Shown here: positions 59,417 to 64,000 of the stretch, piece after piece | How positions within the stretch are numbered: position 1 is the stretch's first letter | Layout: every line of letters starts with the position of its first letter | NCBI GenBank assembly: GCA_902470475.1 | Contig: CABRGT010000002.1 | Span: 1 to 64,000, forward strand | DNA: 64,000 bases | Origin: an uncultured Porphyromonadaceae bacterium | GTDB taxonomy: Bacteria; Bacteroidota; Bacteroidia; Bacteroidales; Muribaculaceae | Direction: 5' to 3' | Position numbers and translations under genes: made by a program | Notes under the pieces: model-generated | Database searches by the model: none | What the model was told of the DNA's origin: nothing | What the model saw: the letters and a program-made list of their open reading frames with translations, nothing else

Positions 59417-59974
59417 ATGAACACGACTATGGATACAATGAGCCAGTTTGACGGTGCTATCGCTCAGTGCCACGACATATTTACTGCAAAACTGAATGAC
59501 TACGGCGCTTCATGGCGCATCATGCGCCCGTGCAGCGTCACCGATCAGATATTCATCAAGGCCAAGCGTATACGGTCGATCGGGACAAAAGGCTGCTCCA
59601 GTGTCGGCGAAGGTATTCTGCCCGAGTTCAAGGCCATTGTCAACTACGCTGTCATCGGCATAATCCAGTTACGCCGGGGCTACTCCGACACCATAGATAT
59701 GTCGGCGGACGAGGCCGTGAAATTATATGACGGAATAACGGCCGAAGCTCGCCGTCTTCTGGAAATCAAGAACCACGACTATGACGAGGCCTGGCGTTCG
59801 ATGCGCGTGTCATCGTACACCGATTTCATCCTTACCAAAATCGAGCGCGTAAAAGAAATCGAAGACAACGGCGGCGCCGTCAAAGTGTCGGAAGGCATCG
59901 ACTCCAATTACTTCGACATTCTGGTATACGCTATTTTCGGTATAATCAAACTCACGGAATGTCCGGACGAATGA
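59417..59974 (+). CDS. DUF1599 family protein
   Basis: This 185-residue soluble protein matches the DUF1599 family, made of two similar halves. AKLNDYGASWRIMRPCSVTDQIFIKAKRI (first half) parallels KNHDYDEAWRSMRVSSYTDFILTKIERV (second half), both alpha-helical with conserved Asp-Tyr-x-x-Ala/Ser-Trp-Arg. The fold is related to nucleotide pyrophosphohydrolases only by suspicion. In Bacteroides the family sits ahead of a DoxX/BT_3928 gene, as it does here. The stop overlaps that gene by 16 bases (59959-59974). Start choice is uncertain. Confidence 0.8.
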   Translation: MNTTMDTMSQFDGAIAQCHDIFTAKLNDYGASWRIMRPCSVTDQIFIKAKRIRSIGTKGCSSVGEGILPEFKAIVNYAVIGIIQLRRGYSDTIDMSADEAVKLYDGITAEARRLLEIKNHDYDEAWRSMRVSSYTDFILTKIERVKEIEDNGGAVKVSEGIDSNYFDILVYAIFGIIKLTECPDE

Positions 59975-61206
59975 AAACAGCGGCCGTATGGCTGTTGAGG
60001 CTGCTGACCGGCGCCACATTCATCATGTCGGGCTGGGCCAAGTGCGTCGATCCCTGGGGATTTGTCATAAAGATCCAGGAATACCTCTCCGTATGGGGCA
60101 TGGCAGGATTTCCGCGCGACATCGTTCTTGTGGGCGCTGTAGCTCTATCGCTCTTCGAGCTGATCACCGGCGTGGCTCTGGCCACCGGCTCGCTGAGGCG
60201 CTCGACCCCCCTCTGCGGCCTGGCCATGATGTTTTTCATGCTGCCCCTCACTATTTACATCTACATAGCTGATCCGGTGGCCGACTGCGGCTGCTTCGGC
60301 GATCTGCTTGTCATATCGAACGGAGCCACCCTGCTCAAGAATATCATTCTCACGGCAGCCCTGGTACTTCTTGTCCTGTGGCACGACCGGGCCAAGCCGC
60401 TTCTACGCCCCTCGCTGCAGTGGCTCGCACTGGCCATTGCCGGCATCTACGGCCTGACACTTGCCATATTGGGATGGCAGTTCCAGCCGACCGTCGATTT
60501 CCGCCCCTACCCCGTCGGTTCTGAACTCGTGACAGCCGACAGCAACACCGAGGGAGCGATCCCCGAGTACATCTACAGCAAGGACGGACGGGAAGAGCGG
60601 TTCTCGCTTGACTGCCTGCCTGATTCGACATGGACTTTCATCGGGCAGGTTTCAGCCCCAGGAAGCATGCACGAAGGACTGGCTATATTCGACGGCGACG
60701 AAGAAGTTACAGAGGATGTCCTCGCTTCCGTCGAAGGCGATATGATCATACTCGTGGTCAATAATCCCGATATCGACTATCTGACACGTGCCAGGCTGAC
60801 CAATGAGATCAATGCCGCCCTTGAAGCGCGCGGCGGCTCTATGATCGGTCTGGTGGCGGCATCCGGCGAGACCCTCGAGCAGTGGATCGAGCTTGCCCGC
60901 CCCGACTTCGACATATATTCGGCCTCGGATACGTCGCTCAAGGAGCTCGCCCGCGGCGACGCCGCTCTGGTGGCTGTGCGCGACGGACGGATACTCTGGA
61001 AAAATTCCCTGTCGACAATCGATCCGGCTTTCGTGAAATCTTCATCGCCGATCGACTCTGTTACCGTGTACGACGATGGCCGCGTGGCCCTGTGGCTCAC
61101 TCTCAGCGCCCTCATATGCCTCGCGTTTATCACCGCCATCGATTACATGACACGCTGTCACGAGGTTTCCCGGCACGTAAAAGACACTCCAAAGAGCAAT
61201 GGCTGA
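59959..61206 (+). CDS. DoxX/MauE-type membrane protein, BT_3928 family
   Basis: This 415-residue protein has a four-helix N-terminal DoxX/MauE-like domain (about 1-150) with DCGCFGDLL (about 110-118), a pair of Cys that may serve thiol or redox chemistry. A fifth helix and a soluble C-terminal domain with thioredoxin-like or ligand-binding features (about 190-385) follow, then one final TM near the end (about 380-400). It matches the BT_3928 family. The biochemical role is not known; a quinone or thiol-redox function is inferred from the DoxX name only. It overlaps the MATE gene by 8 bases. Confidence 0.8.
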   Translation: MSGRMKTAAVWLLRLLTGATFIMSGWAKCVDPWGFVIKIQEYLSVWGMAGFPRDIVLVGAVALSLFELITGVALATGSLRRSTPLCGLAMMFFMLPLTIYIYIADPVADCGCFGDLLVISNGATLLKNIILTAALVLLVLWHDRAKPLLRPSLQWLALAIAGIYGLTLAILGWQFQPTVDFRPYPVGSELVTADSNTEGAIPEYIYSKDGREERFSLDCLPDSTWTFIGQVSAPGSMHEGLAIFDGDEEVTEDVLASVEGDMIILVVNNPDIDYLTRARLTNEINAALEARGGSMIGLVAASGETLEQWIELARPDFDIYSASDTSLKELARGDAALVAVRDGRILWKNSLSTIDPAFVKSSSPIDSVTVYDDGRVALWLTLSALICLAFITAIDYMTRCHEVSRHVKDTPKSNG

Positions 61207-62581
61207 CAACAAAGTCACATCACAACTCACATTAGGCACCAATCCTATCGGGCGCCTGCTGCTGCAATATTCCGTACCGGCCATCATAGCGGCAGTGGCC
61301 ACGTCGCTGTACAATATCATCGACAGCATATTCATCGGACGCGGCGTAGGCCCCATGGCCATCTCGGGTCTGGCCATCACATTCCCGCTGATGAACCTTG
61401 TCATCGGATTCTGCACCCTGGTCGCCGCCGGCGGCGCTACCGTCAGCTCCATATTCCTGGGACAGAAGAATTTGGACCGCGCCACCGACACCATCAACAA
61501 TGTGCTGGTGCTGTGTCTGATCCATTCAGTCGTCTTCGGGGGCCTGTCGCTGCTGTTTCTCGACAACATCCTGTACTTCTTCGGCGCCACAGCCGAGACA
61601 ATACCGTATGCCCGCGAGTTCATGAAGATCATACTTTACGGCACGCCGGTATCCTATGTTTTCATCGGATTGAACAATCTGATGCGCGCCACCGGATATC
61701 CCAAGAAAGCCATGATATCGGCCCTGCTGTCGGTGCTTGTCAACGTGATCCTGGCACCGATATTCATTTTCTCATTCGAATGGGGCATCCGCGGCGCGGC
61801 ACTTGCCACCATCATAGGCCAGTTCTGCGCATTCATATGGGTGCTGATACATTTTCTTTCAAAAAAAAGCATCGTACACTTCGACAGTCACAAGCAGTGG
61901 CTGTCGTGGCCTCTTGTCCGGCGCATATACGCCATCGGCCTCTCGCCGCTGCTCATGAATGCGACAGCCTGCTTCGTGGTGGTGTTTATCAACAAATCAC
62001 TGCTCGACGTGGCCGGCGACTTCGGCAATATTGCCGTGGGATCGTATGGCATCATCAACCGCACGACTATGTTTTTCGTGATGATCGTCTTCGGCGTCAC
62101 GCAGGGCATGCAGCCTATTTTAGGATATAACTACGGAGCATCGCAGTGGCCGCGGGTAGCCGAGACACTGCGCAAGGGCATATGGATCGGGGCCTCGATC
62201 ACAACACTGGGCTGGCTCCTGACCGAACTGCTGCCGGATACGATCAGCTCGCTTTTTACCACCGACCGAAGCATGATCGACATCGCCCGCGAGGGATTCC
62301 GCATCTACTTCATCGTCTATCCGCTTGTAGGCGTACAGATCGTCATTCAGAACTATTTCCAGTCGATCGGCCATCCCAAATTGTCGATATTCCTGTCGCT
62401 CACCCGCCAGCTTATATTCCTGGTACCCCTGCTGTGGATACTCCCGAAGCATTTCGGCATCGACGGTGTATGGGCATCGATGGCAGGCAGCGATTTCCTG
62501 GCATTCGTCCTGGCCCTCACAACCATGTTCATAATGAACCGTCACTTCCGCCGCGAGATGATCGCGCCCCCGACTAAATAA
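61199..62581 (+). CDS. MATE family multidrug efflux transporter
   Basis: This 460-residue protein has twelve membrane helices in two pseudo-repeats. The first half opens SVPAIIAAVATSLYNIIDSIFIGRGVG, a typical MATE helix 1-2, and the second half has the matching INRTTMFFVMIVFGVTQGMQPILGYNYGA. Such proteins export drugs or metabolites by Na+ or H+ antiport. It overlaps the DoxX-type gene by 8 bases; in the Bacteroides neighbourhood I recall, the triosephosphate isomerase gene sits at this place instead. The substrate is unknown. Confidence 0.92.
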   Translation: MADNKVTSQLTLGTNPIGRLLLQYSVPAIIAAVATSLYNIIDSIFIGRGVGPMAISGLAITFPLMNLVIGFCTLVAAGGATVSSIFLGQKNLDRATDTINNVLVLCLIHSVVFGGLSLLFLDNILYFFGATAETIPYAREFMKIILYGTPVSYVFIGLNNLMRATGYPKKAMISALLSVLVNVILAPIFIFSFEWGIRGAALATIIGQFCAFIWVLIHFLSKKSIVHFDSHKQWLSWPLVRRIYAIGLSPLLMNATACFVVVFINKSLLDVAGDFGNIAVGSYGIINRTTMFFVMIVFGVTQGMQPILGYNYGASQWPRVAETLRKGIWIGASITTLGWLLTELLPDTISSLFTTDRSMIDIAREGFRIYFIVYPLVGVQIVIQNYFQSIGHPKLSIFLSLTRQLIFLVPLLWILPKHFGIDGVWASMAGSDFLAFVLALTTMFIMNRHFRREMIAPPTK

Positions 62582-62588
62582 CCGTACA

Positions 62589-64000
62589 ATGGAAAAGGTC
62601 ACACTTCGTGTAAAACCGCGCGTCGCAGCCACCGATTCCCTCCTGCGCGCCGAAGCTGCCGCCGCGCTGGGAGTCGCCCCTGCACGCATCGTCCGCACGG
62701 ACATACTGCGCCGGTCTATCGACGCCCGCCAGCGACAGGTCATGGTCAATCTTACGCTCGGCGTACACATTGACAATCCCGACGAATCATGGCGCCGGTA
62801 TGAGCCGATTCAATATCCCGATGTATCCGCAGCTCCATGCGCTATTATTGTAGGAGCCGGACCCGCCGGACTGTTCGCGGCGCTTGAACTGATCGAGGCC
62901 GGGATCAGACCCGTGATACTGGAGCGCGGCAAGGACGTCGACTCGCGGCGCCGCGATCTGGCTCAGATCAGCCGCACGGGGATAGTCGACCCGGATTCGA
63001 ACTATAGTTTCGGCGAAGGAGGAGCCGGTGCGTACTCCGACGGAAAACTGTATACCAGAAGTACCAAGCGCGGTCCCGTCGACAAGGTACTTCAGATATT
63101 TCACGCACACGGAGCCGATGACTCCATTCTTTGCGACGCGCACCCACACATCGGCACCGACCGCCTGCCGGTCATCATCAAGGCAATGCGCGAGACCATC
63201 CTCGGCCATGGAGGGGAAGTGCATTTCAACTCACGAGTAAGCGGTCTCATTGCCGGAGACGGCACTGTCCGGGGTTGCGTAACCGCCGATGGACGTCGTT
63301 TCCACGGACCCGTCATCCTTGCCACAGGTCATTCAGCTCGAGACATCTATGAAATGCTTGCCGCAGATAAAATCGACATCGAGCCCAAGGGAATCGCCGT
63401 GGGCGTGCGCCTCGAACATCCCCAGTCGCTTATCGATTGCCAGCAATATCATTCGCCCGACGGACGAGGCAAGTATCTGCCTCCGGCGGAATACACCATG
63501 CTTACACGCGTTGACGGCCGGGCCGTATATTCGTTCTGCATGTGTCCCGGCGGCGTGATTGTCCCGGCTGCCACCGGTCCGGGCCAGCTGGTTGTCAACG
63601 GCATGTCATCCTCGAGCCGCGGCTCGCGCTGGGCCAACAGCGGCATGGTCGTCGAAGTGCTGCCCGAGGATCTGCCCGAATACGACAAATACGGACCGCT
63701 CAAGATGATGCATTACCAGCAGGACATCGAGGCTGAATTCTCGAAAGCGGCCCGCGGCGGTCAGAAAGCGCCCGCACAGCGGATGACCGACTTTGTGTCA
63801 GGAAAGGAGTCGCACGACCTGCCGCGTTCGTCGTATGCGCCCGGCGTGTTTCCGGGCCGCGTCGACCGCCTGCTGCCGCCGCCGGTCGCCGACCGGCTGG
63901 CGCGAGGATTCGCCGAATTCGGCCGCAAGGCCCGCGGATTCATGACCTCGGAGGCTGTGGTCATAGGACCCGAGACACGCACATCGTCACCCGTACGCAT
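62589..64000 (+). CDS. FAD-dependent oxidoreductase (partial, cut by window end)
   Basis: The window contains the first 470 codons of this gene; the stop codon lies outside. A helical N-terminal part (about 1-85) is followed by the FAD-binding GAGPAGLFAALELIEAGIRPVILERG (about 91-116). NYSFGEGGAGAYSDGKLYTR (about 139-158) and a long C-terminal region follow, as in the uncharacterised FAD-dependent dehydrogenases of the YtfP/PF03486-like class. An NAD(P)H-linked or other substrate is unknown. It starts 7 bases after the MATE stop, so it is the fifth or later gene in this plus-strand cluster. Confidence 0.85.
   Translation, partial: MEKVTLRVKPRVAATDSLLRAEAAAALGVAPARIVRTDILRRSIDARQRQVMVNLTLGVHIDNPDESWRRYEPIQYPDVSAAPCAIIVGAGPAGLFAALELIEAGIRPVILERGKDVDSRRRDLAQISRTGIVDPDSNYSFGEGGAGAYSDGKLYTRSTKRGPVDKVLQIFHAHGADDSILCDAHPHIGTDRLPVIIKAMRETILGHGGEVHFNSRVSGLIAGDGTVRGCVTADGRRFHGPVILATGHSARDIYEMLAADKIDIEPKGIAVGVRLEHPQSLIDCQQYHSPDGRGKYLPPAEYTMLTRVDGRAVYSFCMCPGGVIVPAATGPGQLVVNGMSSSSRGSRWANSGMVVEVLPEDLPEYDKYGPLKMMHYQQDIEAEFSKAARGGQKAPAQRMTDFVSGKESHDLPRSSYAPGVFPGRVDRLLPPPVADRLARGFAEFGRKARGFMTSEAVVIGPETRTSSPVR

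Overview
The window looks like a chromosomal segment of a gut-type Bacteroidales, most likely Muribaculaceae. This is inferred from gene content and promoter style; no marker gene was compared. The supporting signs are Bacteroidota promoters (TTG near -33, then TAnnTTTG near -7) ahead of many genes, few Shine-Dalgarno sites, an RprX/RprY two-component pair, a FeoA-FeoB fusion, a DUF1599/DoxX pair, SusE/F-like secreted modules and a recurring YYNLQG-type C-terminal tail. Most genes are G+C rich, but three places are visibly A+T richer: the N-terminal half of the alpha-2-macroglobulin gene, the GT-C/LTA-synthase-like pair, and the second SusE/F-like paralogue. I see no rRNA, tRNA, CRISPR array, transposase, integrase or phage gene.

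Layout. 1-4171: a small winged-helix protein, then a packed plus-strand operon (thymidine kinase, YhcH, DUF3108, YihY, RidA). 4261-9294: a secreted CotH/CBM26-like protein facing a minus-strand operon (dCMP deaminase, S41 protease, 5-FTHF cyclo-ligase, zinc-ribbon unknown). 9467-14270: a two-repeat secreted protein, an aminotransferase, exonuclease III and a DUF6249/ECF sigma/two-TM cassette. 14271-20876, minus strand: a TPR-type histidine kinase, a DUF6056 membrane protein, a nitroreductase and groEL/groES. 20978-29080, minus strand: a giant alpha-2-macroglobulin-like protein, a PepSY-like lipoprotein and HtpG. 29284-33298: tandem SusE/F-like paralogues and a CE1-type esterase. 33318-38927: UvrD-like helicase, small membrane protein, M48 protease and two overlapping GT4 glycosyltransferases. 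39088-43337: RprY/RprX and class I fumarase. 43415-48255: a lipoprotein, a TonB-dependent receptor and a divergent ECF sigma/TM protein/Spy-like operon. 48258-55513, minus strand: GT-C enzyme, LTA-synthase-like enzyme, FtsH, RsfS and a LolC/E-like permease. 55599-64000: FeoAB, alanine:cation symporter, DUF1599, DoxX/BT_3928-type protein, MATE exporter and an FAD oxidoreductase cut by the window end.

How it works together. Much of the region concerns envelope upkeep and stress: two ECF cassettes, GroESL, HtpG, FtsH, the S41 and M48 proteases, the A2M-like protein and RprXY. The rest is nucleotide, folate and central metabolism plus secreted carbohydrate-binding proteins. I found no obviously new defence system. 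The features most worth a second look are the mosaic, thioester-less A2M gene; the ECF/TM/Spy operon; the LTA-synthase-like enzyme with an apparent Ser nucleophile; the shared C-terminal tails; terminators buried in the ends of convergent genes; back-to-back divergent promoters; and several promoters only 4-5 bases from the start codon.
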